A stretch of DNA of 64,000 bases from Trichococcus sp. K1Tr (lineage in GTDB: Bacteria > Bacillota > Bacilli > Lactobacillales > Aerococcaceae), in contig NZ_JAQMHR010000008.1 in NCBI RefSeq assembly GCF_028309625.1, positions 1 to 64,000 on the forward strand, in the 5' to 3' direction. Of the stretch, positions 52,375 through 61,761 are shown piece by piece (position 1 is the stretch's first letter; every line of letters begins with the position of its first letter). Made by a program: the position numbers and the translations under genes. The notes below the pieces were generated by a model that ran no database searches, was not told the DNA's origin, and saw only the letters and a list, made by a program, of their open reading frames with translations.

Positions 52375-55110
52375 TTATTCTTCTGTTTTCTTGCCTGCTT
52401 TTTTGTAATAGTGCATCGGTACCCTTGCAATTGCCACCGCTCCGAATGCGAGTGCGCCATACAACAAAGTAGATTGACTGGTGGCTTCTTCGGCGACGGG
52501 AGCATCCGGATTTGCTGCGGAAGCCTCATCGTACAATGCTTTGATTTCATCCGCCGGGAGGACAATGCCGTCTTGGATGTACAACTCATCGATCAGCCCT
52601 TCAAACGGTTGATCCCAATAGTTGACGCCCAGACCGAATGACGCTGCCGCACCTTCGAAAACGTTCGGGAAATTCTCACCAGTGAACCGCTCCTCACCAT
52701 TGACATATACGGCGATCCTGCCGGCATCCACCGTAAAGGCCAGGTGGGTCCACGCACCAGCAGGGATAGTGGAACCGATCGGCGCATCATACCATTGCTG
52801 GCCGGACCAAAGCATCGTCTGATTGGCCGGCCCTACTGGCGTCAGACTGACCCAACTTTGCTCTGTGGCAGCGCCGAAGAAGGCGGTCGTGAACTGGTTC
52901 AGCTCGGCTGGATTGATCCAGAAAGCTACGGTATAGGCATTTTGGGTGATCAAGCCTTTCCCAAGCGACAGTCCGGATTTGCCGTAAAACGAAGCGGCCT
53001 GTCCTTTGATGCCCTCAACGAATGGTACAGCTCCGCCCGTATTGTTGATCCGGTCTCCGGTCACTTGCGCATCGGTCTGATCGCCTGCCGCATTCTGATA
53101 CGTCTCATCGAAGGAATAGTAAGCCGAAAGCTTGCCGGCTTCCTTCGGTTCGACTTGGATTTCGAAGCTGACTTGCTCCGATTGCAGCTCATTTTGGATG
53201 AGTGCGGTCAACGTCACGAGCGCTGCCGGCTGACCGGCTTCAGGACGAGTGACGATGCCTGTTTCCGAGATGACAGCAGGATCGGAGGAAGTCCATTCGA
53301 TGGTGCTGCCACCCGCAGCGGTTGTCGGTAATAAGATGTCCTTCATGACTGAGTCAGGCATGGACTCCGTGAGCTCGGTTTTGATTTTCTCCATCTGTTC
53401 CGAGTCCGAAGCCGTGCTTGTTTGGCTTCCCCAAATGACATGTCCGTTCTCGGACATACCGCTGAAAGTCATGACCCACGCTTCTGTCGTCGGATCCCAT
53501 TGGCTGATGAAGACCCCGTCATAAGTGCCGTCCGCCAGTTTCAGCTCGGCCCGATAGCCATCATAAAGCCGCCATGTACCTTCCTGCGCACCCGCAACCG
53601 TACCGTCAGCCTGCAACTGAACCAGTGTGGACTCCGTCAATTGGCCGGTGATCTGGTTGCCGTGGTTGACGAACTTGTAAGTGCCGGTGACCTCTTCCTG
53701 CGCCACTTCCGTTATCGTCTCGCCAGCATAGCGATACGGTGTCGGAACCGGCCAGTCGTTGCTGTTCTTGAATGTCTGATGGACACGCACTTCATGCGTC
53801 TCGCCTTTGTTCGGAAAACGGGTATGGAATACGAGAAATTCCTTATCGGCTTTTGCATCGATGTAATAGGAGTTGTGTCCCGCTGACAGATACCCTACGC
53901 CGTCCCCGGTTCCGTCCTCACCCAATTCCCGGGTGAAGAGGAAGTTTCCGATCAGTTTGTTGCCGATGTCCTGATGATCGTTGACCCCAGGGAAATTGCC
54001 TACTCCTTTGTCGAAGGACTCGGGATAAACAGCTTCATTGCCTGCCGCATCCACATAAGGACCCGTGATCGACTCCGAACGGAACTGACGCATCTGGTAA
54101 CCGCCATCCGAAGCCAACCCGCCGTAAGTCAAATAAAGATAATAATAGCCAGCCTTTTTGTCGTAGACGGCATAAGTCCCTTCAGACGAACGCCCATACC
54201 CGGCGGCGATCTTGGTTCCGAAATAGCGGTCGATCATTCTGCCGTCCTCAGTCACTCCGTCTTCGCCCGGATAAAGCGGAATGCCTGTTTTTTGGTCCAG
54301 CTCGAGGATGAAGGTCCCGCCTGACCACGAACCGTATGTCATCCACAGTTTCCCTTGCTTATCGTATAGGATATTGGCATCGATGGCGTTTGTGTAGTCT
54401 GCATTGTTGTAGGCACCGTTTTCCGTGAACCACTCTGGGTTGGGCTCTTCCAGCACGCCTTCTTCGATCAGTTCATCGATGTTCGTGCTCTCCCATTGCT
54501 TGTTGACGTCACTGTTCGCATCATACGCTTCTTCCTCCGAGAATCCGGAATAGATGATCGTATCTACATACGCGTACGGTCCTTCGATGTTCTTGGACAC
54601 AGCCAGACCGATCGCCGAGCGGATATAGGTGGAGGAAACACTGTAGTACAGCATGTAGGCGCCTTTGCTGCCGTCTTCGTTTCGATAGTGCTTGTTCCAG
54701 ATGACATCCGGCGCCCAGACCGCATAACCTCCCGTGCTGTCTGCATCATCTTCCCCTGCCCAGGCGAAGGATTCGGAAAGATTTTCGCTCAAATCCCCGT
54801 AAATCGTGTTGTCCGTACTGGTATAACCATTGGTGAAATTCTGCCAATTGATCAGATCCGACGATTTCGCTGCTGCGATATGCGAGCCAAACACATAGTA
54901 CATCCCGGATTTCTGATCTTGGATGATGGACGGATCGTGGACCGATGCATTCGAGAAAGTGATGGGCTCATCCGTTTCCGACGCGTGCACCTGTGACTTG
55001 GACTGGACCGCGGTAGCCATGCTGATGGCCATACCGCAAAGCAACAATTTGGATATTCTCGATCTGGTAATGATAAAAAACGCCTCCTTTATAATTGCAA
55101 CCGCTATCAT
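52375..55110 (-). CDS. Secreted GH43 arabinanase with LamG-like domain and C-terminal anchor
   Basis: A large extracellular glycosidase cleaving alpha-1,5-arabinan. Catalytic Asp lies in SVHDPSIIQ (about residue 59), a second Asp in AIDANILYD, and Glu in SSEGTYAVY. After the GH43 propeller come a GH43 C-terminal beta domain, an Ig-like segment (TIEWTSSDPAVISETGIV) and a LamG-like domain. The end is TLLYGALAFGAVAIA plus KKAGKKTEE, without LPXTG. The start is uncertain. ATG 55110 is the nearest upstream ATG but lacks a ribosome site; AAGGAGG (55089-55083) points to a non-AUG start at 55074 (ATC) or 55071 (ATT), giving a cleaner signal peptide. AraR boxes precede it. Confidence 0.9.
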   Translation of the reverse strand: MIAVAIIKEAFFIITRSRISKLLLCGMAISMATAVQSKSQVHASETDEPITFSNASVHDPSIIQDQKSGMYYVFGSHIAAAKSSDLINWQNFTNGYTSTDNTIYGDLSENLSESFAWAGEDDADSTGGYAVWAPDVIWNKHYRNEDGSKGAYMLYYSVSSTYIRSAIGLAVSKNIEGPYAYVDTIIYSGFSEEEAYDANSDVNKQWESTNIDELIEEGVLEEPNPEWFTENGAYNNADYTNAIDANILYDKQGKLWMTYGSWSGGTFILELDQKTGIPLYPGEDGVTEDGRMIDRYFGTKIAAGYGRSSEGTYAVYDKKAGYYYLYLTYGGLASDGGYQMRQFRSESITGPYVDAAGNEAVYPESFDKGVGNFPGVNDHQDIGNKLIGNFLFTRELGEDGTGDGVGYLSAGHNSYYIDAKADKEFLVFHTRFPNKGETHEVRVHQTFKNSNDWPVPTPYRYAGETITEVAQEEVTGTYKFVNHGNQITGQLTESTLVQLQADGTVAGAQEGTWRLYDGYRAELKLADGTYDGVFISQWDPTTEAWVMTFSGMSENGHVIWGSQTSTASDSEQMEKIKTELTESMPDSVMKDILLPTTAAGGSTIEWTSSDPAVISETGIVTRPEAGQPAALVTLTALIQNELQSEQVSFEIQVEPKEAGKLSAYYSFDETYQNAAGDQTDAQVTGDRINNTGGAVPFVEGIKGQAASFYGKSGLSLGKGLITQNAYTVAFWINPAELNQFTTAFFGAATEQSWVSLTPVGPANQTMLWSGQQWYDAPIGSTIPAGAWTHLAFTVDAGRIAVYVNGEERFTGENFPNVFEGAAASFGLGVNYWDQPFEGLIDELYIQDGIVLPADEIKALYDEASAANPDAPVAEEATSQSTLLYGALAFGAVAIARVPMHYYKKAGKKTEE
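55096..55109. promoter_or_regulatory. Possible cre site in the arabinanase leader
   Basis: TGATAGCGGTTGCA on the minus strand fits the CcpA cre consensus at about 12 of 14 positions. It is downstream of the expected start of transcription, a roadblock position. Confidence 0.4.
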
Positions 55111-55127
55111 TTGCATCCGCACAAAAT

Positions 55128-55175
55128 ATTTGTACTTACAAATCAAGATATCACAATTCATTTGTTCGTACAACT
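55128..55175 (-). promoter_or_regulatory. Arabinanase promoter with two AraR boxes
   Basis: On the minus strand TTGTAC (55173-55168) and TATCTT (55150-55145) are 17 bases apart. ATTTGTACTTACAAAT (55128-55143) matches the AraR operator at 15 of 16 positions and covers the start site. ATTTGTTCGTACAACT (55160-55175) overlaps the -35. Centres are 32 bases apart, close to the 33 at araB. The stretch 55176-55465 beyond holds no gene I can support. Confidence 0.85.
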
Positions 55176-55465
55176 ATTACGATGGTCGACGGTTAGTTTT
55201 TTATTTTGAGGAAGCTGGAGGGTTATTCGTCAAGAACATTTCCGATTACCCATCCGTACGTTTTCGGTCGCTAAAATTTGTAAAGCGATTTCGCAATGAC
55301 TATACTTGAACTTGTAAGCCAGAGATTATGATGAAAATGCGCTTTGCCAAAAAAACTGTTCCGGCACATCCCCATCCTTTCCTGCCATGACGAAGATACT
55401 TTAGCCCAAAGATAACTGGTTACTGCAAATGGCTGATTCGATTTGAAAAATAAGGAGTGGTTGAC

Positions 55466-55900
55466 ATGATTTATCCGTTCATCAATTTTGACGGGGACTG
55501 CAGAGAAGCTGTGGAATACTATGCAGAAGTTTTTGGCACTGAGAAACCGAAATTCCAGTCGTATGGCGATGTACCACCGGATCCGAACATCCCCCCACAA
55601 TCCATGGAAGCCAATAATCGCGTTATCTATACGACTTTGAAGATCACAGAAAGTATCATCATGTTTGCGGACCTCCCTTTAGGGGAAAAATTTATTCCCG
55701 GAAATAATCTCAGCCTGTCGATGATAATCGAGGATCCTTTGTTGGTGCAAACTTATTTTGATGCACTCAAAGAAGGTGGAATCGTTTTGTTTCCGCTTCA
55801 GGAAACATTTTACACGAAAAAATTCGGCATTGTGACGGATAAATATGGGGTGACCTGGCAGATCGGAATTGGAACAGAAGAGGAAATATTAAATCCATAA
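55466..55900 (+). CDS. PhnB-like VOC family protein
   Basis: A 144-residue protein of the PhnB/3-demethylubiquinone methyltransferase-like VOC group. It starts MIYPFINFDGDCREAVEYYAEVF and has FADLPLGEKFIPGNNLSLSM and a closing GIVTDKYGVTWQIG, all typical. Such proteins are common in Firmicutes and their substrate is not known. ATG at 55466 follows AAGGAG at 8 bases. It is a single gene, convergent with the HxlR regulator across a shared terminator. Confidence 0.88.
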   Translation: MIYPFINFDGDCREAVEYYAEVFGTEKPKFQSYGDVPPDPNIPPQSMEANNRVIYTTLKITESIIMFADLPLGEKFIPGNNLSLSMIIEDPLLVQTYFDALKEGGIVLFPLQETFYTKKFGIVTDKYGVTWQIGIGTEEEILNP

Positions 55901-55939
55901 CAGGATAAAGCGGATACTGCATACAAATATACGATGAAG

Positions 55940-55985
55940 AAAACCGCATCAAAATGGAGTTGAAACGCCATTTTGATGCGGTTTT
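55940..55985 (+). terminator. Strong bidirectional terminator
   Basis: AAAACCGCATCAAAATGG pairs with CCATTTTGATGCGGTTTT, an 18-base perfect stem between convergent genes. Confidence 0.9.
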
Positions 55986-56014
55986 ACTATTTGTTCCCCT
56001 ATTTATGCAACAGA

Positions 56015-56353
56015 CTATTCCTCCGTTATCACTTTCAGATACTGGTCTCCCCAGTCGCAAATGGATTGGACGACAGGCGCCAATTCCTTGCCTATGTCGG
56101 TCAGGTGATACTCGACTTTCGGAGGAACAACGGGATAGACCGTCCTTGCGATGATCAGGTCGCGCTCCAGCTCCCGCAACTGGCGGATCAACATCCGTTG
56201 GTTGATATCAGGAAGGATCTTGTTGAACTCGCTCAGCCGTAGCGTACCGTTGTGGAGCAAGGACCAGATGATCGCAATTTTCCATCTTCCACCCACAACA
56301 GATAGGGCTAAATCCTTTGTATTGTAAAACTCTTTCTCTTGGTATTGGATCAT
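56015..56353 (-). CDS. HxlR family transcriptional regulator
   Basis: A 112-residue winged-helix regulator of the HxlR family: LALSVVGGRWKIAIIWSLLHNGTLR, then FNKILPDINQRMLIRQLRELE, and a wing ending VEYHLTDIGKELAPVV. Many HxlR members carry a sensing Cys before the helix-turn-helix; in this reading the place is Thr-Lys and no Cys remains except one in ICDWGDQ near the C-terminus. ATG at 56353 follows GAGG. It is divergent from adhC-estD, and HxlR of Bacillus answers formaldehyde, so it probably controls that operon. Confidence 0.9.
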   Translation of the reverse strand: MIQYQEKEFYNTKDLALSVVGGRWKIAIIWSLLHNGTLRLSEFNKILPDINQRMLIRQLRELERDLIIARTVYPVVPPKVEYHLTDIGKELAPVVQSICDWGDQYLKVITEE

Positions 56354-56382
56354 CGGGCAGCCTCTTTTCATAAAATTAACCA

Positions 56383-56402
56383 TAGTGACAATTATGTCAG
56401 TA
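56383..56402. promoter_or_regulatory. Palindrome between HxlR regulator and adhC
   Basis: TGACAATTATGTCA (56386-56399) is a perfect 5-base-arm palindrome, extended to ATAGTGACA/TGTCAGTAT with one mismatch. It lies in the 123-base divergent interval and is a candidate HxlR operator. TATAGT near 56418 may be the adhC -10 box. Confidence 0.5.
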
Positions 56403-56425
56403 TTCACACAAGAGTCATTATATAG

Positions 56426-57592
<1,167 letters not shown>

Positions 57593-57593
57593 A

Positions 57594-58427
57594 ATGATGA
57601 CAACAACTTTGATCGAAACGCATAAAGTATTTGAGGGCGAACAAAGAAAATACCGTCACTTTTCTGAAACGCTGGATTGCGACATGGTTTTCAGCCTTTT
57701 CCTGCCGAAACAAACAGATAACAAGCCGACATCTTTGGTTTGGTGGCTTTCAGGATTGACGTGCACCGACGACAACTTCAGCCAAAAAGGCGCGTTCCAA
57801 AAATACGCAAGCCAGCACCAGTTTGTAGCTGTAATGCCGGACACTTCTCCGCGCGGAACGGATGTGGCGGATGACGAAAACTGGGATCTGGGTCAAGGCG
57901 CCGGTTTCTATCTGAATGCGACCCAGGAACCGTGGGCAAAAAATTATCAGATGTATGATTATTTGACGAAAGAATTGCCTCAACTTGTCTACACTCTGAT
58001 CCCGAATTTTTCAGGAAAAGAGAGCATCCTGGGCCATTCGATGGGCGGACACGGCGCGTTGGTCATCGGATTGAAAAATCCGGAGCGCTACCAGTCCATC
58101 TCCGCTTTCGCCCCTATCCTGAATCCGTCACAAGTTCCTTGGGGCAAAAAAGCCTTCACCGCCTACTTGGGTCCGGATGAAAAAGATTGGGCAGCATGGG
58201 ATGCGACCAGCTTGATCGCGGAAAGCCCTACAGCTCCGCCCATCCATATTTCGCAAGGGACCGCTGATGCTTTTTATGACATCCAGCTGAACGAGGAATC
58301 TTTCCTGCAAGCCGCTGAAGGCAAGAAAGTTTCCTACGAAAAATTGGACGGCTACGATCATAGTTACTTTACGATCGCTTCCTACATAGAAGAACATCTG
58401 CAATTCCATAAAGACTGTTTGAAGTAG
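57594..58427 (+). CDS. fghA: S-formylglutathione hydrolase (esterase D)
   Basis: A 277-residue alpha/beta hydrolase that releases formate from the S-formyl thiol made by AdhC. The nucleophile elbow is LGHSMGGHGAL, the acid is in QGTADAFY and the His in LDGYDHSYF. YWLSGLTCTDDNF-like oxyanion sequence is present as WWLSGLTCTDDNF. ATG at 57594 has GGAG 6 bases upstream, and that GGAG lies in the last codons of adhC. The two genes form a coupled operon, ended by the terminator at 58454. Confidence 0.95.
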   Translation: MMTTTLIETHKVFEGEQRKYRHFSETLDCDMVFSLFLPKQTDNKPTSLVWWLSGLTCTDDNFSQKGAFQKYASQHQFVAVMPDTSPRGTDVADDENWDLGQGAGFYLNATQEPWAKNYQMYDYLTKELPQLVYTLIPNFSGKESILGHSMGGHGALVIGLKNPERYQSISAFAPILNPSQVPWGKKAFTAYLGPDEKDWAAWDATSLIAESPTAPPIHISQGTADAFYDIQLNEESFLQAAEGKKVSYEKLDGYDHSYFTIASYIEEHLQFHKDCLK

Positions 58428-58453
58428 AAAGAAAAATTCCCATAAATACACAG

Positions 58454-58500
58454 AAAGCCGATAAGATCACGGATATTCCGTTTCCTTATCGGCTTTTTTT
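58454..58500 (+). terminator. Terminator of adhC-fghA
   Basis: AAAGCCGATAAG (58454-58465) pairs with CTTATCGGCTTT (58485-58496), followed by seven T. Confidence 0.88.
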
Positions 58501-58517
58501 ATTGAGCAATCAGTCAA

Positions 58518-59456
58518 CTATTTTTTCTTCTGGATTCCTTTCCGGGAAGCGGTCGGTTTAATCAGATTTTTCTTCAGCCATTCAAAATAGTACATGTCCG
58601 GCACGACAGCAAAGTCGGCCATCACATTTGAAATCGCGATATAGAGTTCTTCTTCGCTGCCCGCAAGATAATCGGCAGCATCCGTTGCGTCAAACATACT
58701 TTCCACATCAAACTCCCGCCGGCCGAAAACTTTTTTGCAGTTTTTGTTTTCTTTCTGCAGATCTTTGTAGTAGCGTTTCGCGCTCAACTCATCATCGTAT
58801 TTCAACGAAATCAGAATCAGCGGCAACAGCATTTGGGCGGATGTTTCGGGATAGCATTCATAAAGCTCTTTGGCTTTTTCCAGTTGTTCCAACTGACAGT
58901 AGATACCCATCAGAATGTAGCGGGCTCCCATGTTATCCCCCACGCTCAACCGCAACATGTCTTCGTATTCCCTCGCGGCCGCTGTCAACATCCGGCGTCT
59001 TTGCAGTTCTTCGGCATACAGCGCCTTGACGCGCATGTAGGCTCTGGTTTCGACGATTCCCCAATATTTTCCGATGGACTCTTCATCATCCCGACCGTGC
59101 TTTTGCATCACAGTTTTTCCGAACGCCACCAGTTTCTTGATTTCATGGATAAATTCGAGTGACTCAGGGTCCAGTTGATAGAGTCTCGCTTCCAGATTAT
59201 CCGGATCCAATTTCAAGGCACGCTCCAAAATGGCCGCGTGTTCGCGTTCGGAAGTCGCGAACTCCAGCTTTTCCAACTCTTCGCTCGCTTTCTCTTCATC
59301 AGTCAATTCTCCGGCTGTGAACACCGATCCCTGGGCACCCGCCTCATTGGAAAGTTTCATGAATGCTTCGATTGCTTCCTCCACAGAATCATATTCCTCA
59401 CCGTGTTTCATCACGAAATTGTTCAACTGTTTCATCATCTTTTCCGTCTCTTTCAT
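58518..59456 (-). CDS. TPR-like helical protein
   Basis: A 312-residue soluble, all-helical acidic protein with tetratricopeptide-like repeats: AAILERALKLDPDNLEARLYQLDP, LTAAAREYEDMLRLSVGDNMGARYILMGIY and QLEKAKELYECYPETS fit the TPR pattern. The C-terminus is basic (TASRKGIQKKK). It is probably a protein-protein adaptor; no enzyme motif is visible. ATG at 59456 is well spaced from GGGGAGG, while the ATG three codons earlier abuts it. It is a single gene converging with fghA. Confidence 0.82.
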   Translation of the reverse strand: MKETEKMMKQLNNFVMKHGEEYDSVEEAIEAFMKLSNEAGAQGSVFTAGELTDEEKASEELEKLEFATSEREHAAILERALKLDPDNLEARLYQLDPESLEFIHEIKKLVAFGKTVMQKHGRDDEESIGKYWGIVETRAYMRVKALYAEELQRRRMLTAAAREYEDMLRLSVGDNMGARYILMGIYCQLEQLEKAKELYECYPETSAQMLLPLILISLKYDDELSAKRYYKDLQKENKNCKKVFGRREFDVESMFDATDAADYLAGSEEELYIAISNVMADFAVVPDMYYFEWLKKNLIKPTASRKGIQKKK

Positions 59457-59619
59457 ACACTCCATCCTCCCCTATTACGATCTACTAAGTATATTATACC
59501 CGCTTGTTGATGGATTGCGTTAAGGGGAAAGACATTCTGAGCAGAATATTCTTCTCAGGTTTCTGCTTTTTTACACTCATGGCGCAGTTGGAGCAGCGAC
59601 TTGCGTTCACTTTTTGGCG

Positions 59620-59770
59620 CTCAACTCCGGCGAGCGTGGCCTCGCCGGAGTTGGGCCTCTGTTAACGCTTCTCTTCTCCGGTGAGCACTGCCTCGTCGGA
59701 GTTGGGACCTCGTTTTTGATCCGCTCCTCCGGTGAGCGTCCCCTCGCCGGAGGAGCGGATTCAGTTTTTC
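59620..59770. repeat. Three tandem hairpin units with 51-bp period
   Basis: CTCCGG recurs at 59625, 59676 and 59727, exactly 51 bases apart. Each unit reads about CTCCGGYGAGCRNNNCCTCGYCGGAG and can fold into a GC-rich hairpin. It differs sharply in base composition from its surroundings. Because 51 is divisible by three, several frames stay open across it, but no ribosome site or family supports a gene. The whole gene-free interval 59466-59896 holds this repeat and the terminator at 59811. Confidence 0.85.
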
Positions 59771-59810
59771 GCCCCGCAATTCCGGTCAGCGCGAAATACT
59801 CCACAAAAAG

Positions 59811-59865
59811 GAAATATCCGACTAACGGTCGCCTTCTGAAGGCAAGTCCGTTAAGCGGATATTTT
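59811..59865 (-). terminator. Terminator of the oligopeptide-binding protein gene
   Basis: GAAATATCCG plus TAACGG pairs with CCGTTA plus CGGATATTTTC, with an inner GCCTTC/GAAGGC stem. An A-run on the left acts as the minus-strand T-tail. Confidence 0.78.
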
Positions 59866-59896
59866 CTCAAGTGCTTGTTTTCAGTCTATTGTCCGT

Positions 59897-61564
59897 TTAC
59901 TCTTCCACGTAAGCCGTTCGGAAATACATCGCTGCGCCCACTGGTTGGATCTGCACATCCTTCAAGGACGGATCAACCAAGTTGGCGTTGGCGCCTTGAT
60001 AGATCGGCGCATTCACGGCGTTCTCGGCAATCAAGGTTTCTTCCGCCGCCAATAGTGTTTCCCAACGTTGTTCCGCATCGTTCGCATACGTGCTTCTGGT
60101 GTCGTCCAACAAGGCATCGTAACCTTCATCCGCAAAGCGCGAACTGTTCAGGCCGCTTGTGGATTCATACATCTCCAGAAAGGCAATCGGATCGGCGTAA
60201 CTCGGGGTATACGTTCCGTAGGCGATGTCGTAATCACCGTTCGTGGTCGATTCCATCCGGCTCTTCAGCGGCACATTGCGGATTGTAATCGTCAAGCCCG
60301 GCAGATTCTCTTGCCATTGCGATTGCAGGAATTCGGCAGTCGTCTTGGAAGTTTCGGTATCGGAAGTCAGCAATTCGATCGACAATGTTTCGATGCCCAA
60401 TTCTTCCTTAGCGGTTTCCCACTCGGCCTGTGCCGTTTCCAGATCGTAGACTGCCAAATCGCCGCTCTCTTCGCGGAAATCTTCATCGGTTTCCGGATTG
60501 AAGGCGTAATTGGAAGGCACAAAACCATTCGAAGGCACGGAACCGTCATTCAAAACGGTATCCACATACGCTTCCTTGTCGAACGAAGTAGAAAGAGCTT
60601 TCCGCAGATGGACATTGGCTGTGCTCGTGCGGCCTTGGTTAAACCAGACATAGCCGGACAGAGCTTTCGGTTCCGTCACCAAAGCGTCGGATCCTGCATA
60701 TTGTTCAATGTAAGGATTGCTGATCTGCGTCAACTGGACCTCACCGGATTCGAACAAGTTGATGTTCGTGGCGATTTCTTTGCTGACTTCCCAGTTAATC
60801 TGATCCAATTGGACGTTTTCCGCGTCCCAATAAGCTTCGTTTGGAACCATCGACCAGTTCAGATCCGTGCCTTCCCAACCTTCCACGACGAAAGGTCCAT
60901 TGTACACCGTGTTTTCACTGTTCGTTCCGTAGGCGCTGCCCAACTCGCTCGCCACTTGGTGGTTCTGCGGCAAATAGGAGGACGTCCCCAACAAATCCTT
61001 GAAATAAGCGGTCGGATTGCCCAAAGTGAACTTCACGGTCTTTTCATCGACCGCTTCGACACCCAGTTCGGCTTTGTCCAACTCCCCATTGTTGATTGCT
61101 TCGGCATTCTTCAACGGGTACAGTTTGTTGATGTTCGGGGAAGCCGTTGCTGGATCGACGATTTTTTGGTAGGTATAGACGAAATCCTGCGCAGTCACCG
61201 GATCACCGTTCGACCAATTCGCATCTTCCCTGATCTTGAAGATATATTCCAGTCCGTCTTCACTGACGACAGGCTCTTCGGCGGCGATACCCAATTCAAA
61301 CGCGCCATCGTCACCGACGCGATAAAGACCTTCATTTGCGTTCTCGAGCACCACCAAGCTGGAGTTATCTGCTGAGATGGCGTTGTCCAAGGAAGCCAAC
61401 TCCCCCGTATTCGTGATAGTGATGACTTGCTCCGCGGCAGGTGTGGCTGATGAAGCGGCTGCCCCTTCGCTGCTTTCCGTATTTGCGGCATCCCCGGTCG
61501 AACAGCCCGCCAACACCAAACTTATCGCTAGCGTTGTCGTGATGACCCATTTATCTTTTAACAT
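59897..61564 (-). CDS. Oligopeptide ABC transporter substrate-binding lipoprotein (OppA type)
   Basis: A 555-residue family 5 solute-binding lipoprotein. The signal peptide is MLKDKWVITTTLAISLVLAGC with the lipobox Cys at residue 21. The long fold shows EYIFKIREDANWSNGDPVTAQDFVYTYQKIVDP, typical of OppA/DppA, and later AVYDLETAQAEWETAKEELG. No permease or ATPase genes are beside it, so it must use a transporter encoded elsewhere. ATG at 61564 follows AGGAGG; the 52 codons upstream are not coding. A weak AraR-like box lies about 60 bases upstream. Confidence 0.92.
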   Translation of the reverse strand: MLKDKWVITTTLAISLVLAGCSTGDAANTESSEGAAASSATPAAEQVITITNTGELASLDNAISADNSSLVVLENANEGLYRVGDDGAFELGIAAEEPVVSEDGLEYIFKIREDANWSNGDPVTAQDFVYTYQKIVDPATASPNINKLYPLKNAEAINNGELDKAELGVEAVDEKTVKFTLGNPTAYFKDLLGTSSYLPQNHQVASELGSAYGTNSENTVYNGPFVVEGWEGTDLNWSMVPNEAYWDAENVQLDQINWEVSKEIATNINLFESGEVQLTQISNPYIEQYAGSDALVTEPKALSGYVWFNQGRTSTANVHLRKALSTSFDKEAYVDTVLNDGSVPSNGFVPSNYAFNPETDEDFREESGDLAVYDLETAQAEWETAKEELGIETLSIELLTSDTETSKTTAEFLQSQWQENLPGLTITIRNVPLKSRMESTTNGDYDIAYGTYTPSYADPIAFLEMYESTSGLNSSRFADEGYDALLDDTRSTYANDAEQRWETLLAAEETLIAENAVNAPIYQGANANLVDPSLKDVQIQPVGAAMYFRTAYVEE

Positions 61565-61622
61565 ACTGTTCCTCCTGACGATTCTCATTATTTTTATCCC
61601 TATGTTGGAATTCATTTCTTTG

Positions 61623-61638
61623 ATATGTATGTACAAGT
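61623..61638. promoter_or_regulatory. Weak AraR-like box upstream of the OppA-type gene
   Basis: ATATGTATGTACAAGT matches ATTTGTACGTACAAAT at 13 of 16 positions, including the palindromic TGTA-N-GTACA core. No second box lies at the 32-33-base distance seen at araB and the arabinanase. Confidence 0.3.
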
Positions 61639-61720
61639 AGCTTACCATCACAGGATGCTTTAGGATAATTCCGATTTCCGAACAACTGTGATAGGCAACG
61701 CCGATACTTCCAATAACCAC

Positions 61721-61756
61721 AAAAAGCTCGCCCCCGTTGCGAACGGTAGGGCGAGC
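61721..61756 (-). terminator. Terminator of the sulfonate-type ABC operon
   Basis: GCTCGCCC (61726-61733) pairs with GGGCGAGC (61749-61756), and the A-run 61721-61725 gives the minus-strand T-tail. Confidence 0.82.
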
Positions 61757-61761
61757 AAGAC

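Noticed and set aside
59607-60288. Open frames on both strands across the 51-bp repeat (87 and 224 codons), encoding 17-residue repeats
   Set aside because: The 51-base period keeps frames open automatically. There is no ribosome site and no family likeness, and the longer frame runs antisense into the oligopeptide-binding protein gene.
60068-61375. 435-codon plus-strand open frame opposite the OppA-type gene
   Set aside because: It is a shadow of the GC-biased third positions of the real gene; it has no ribosome site, and the other strand encodes a clear lipoprotein.
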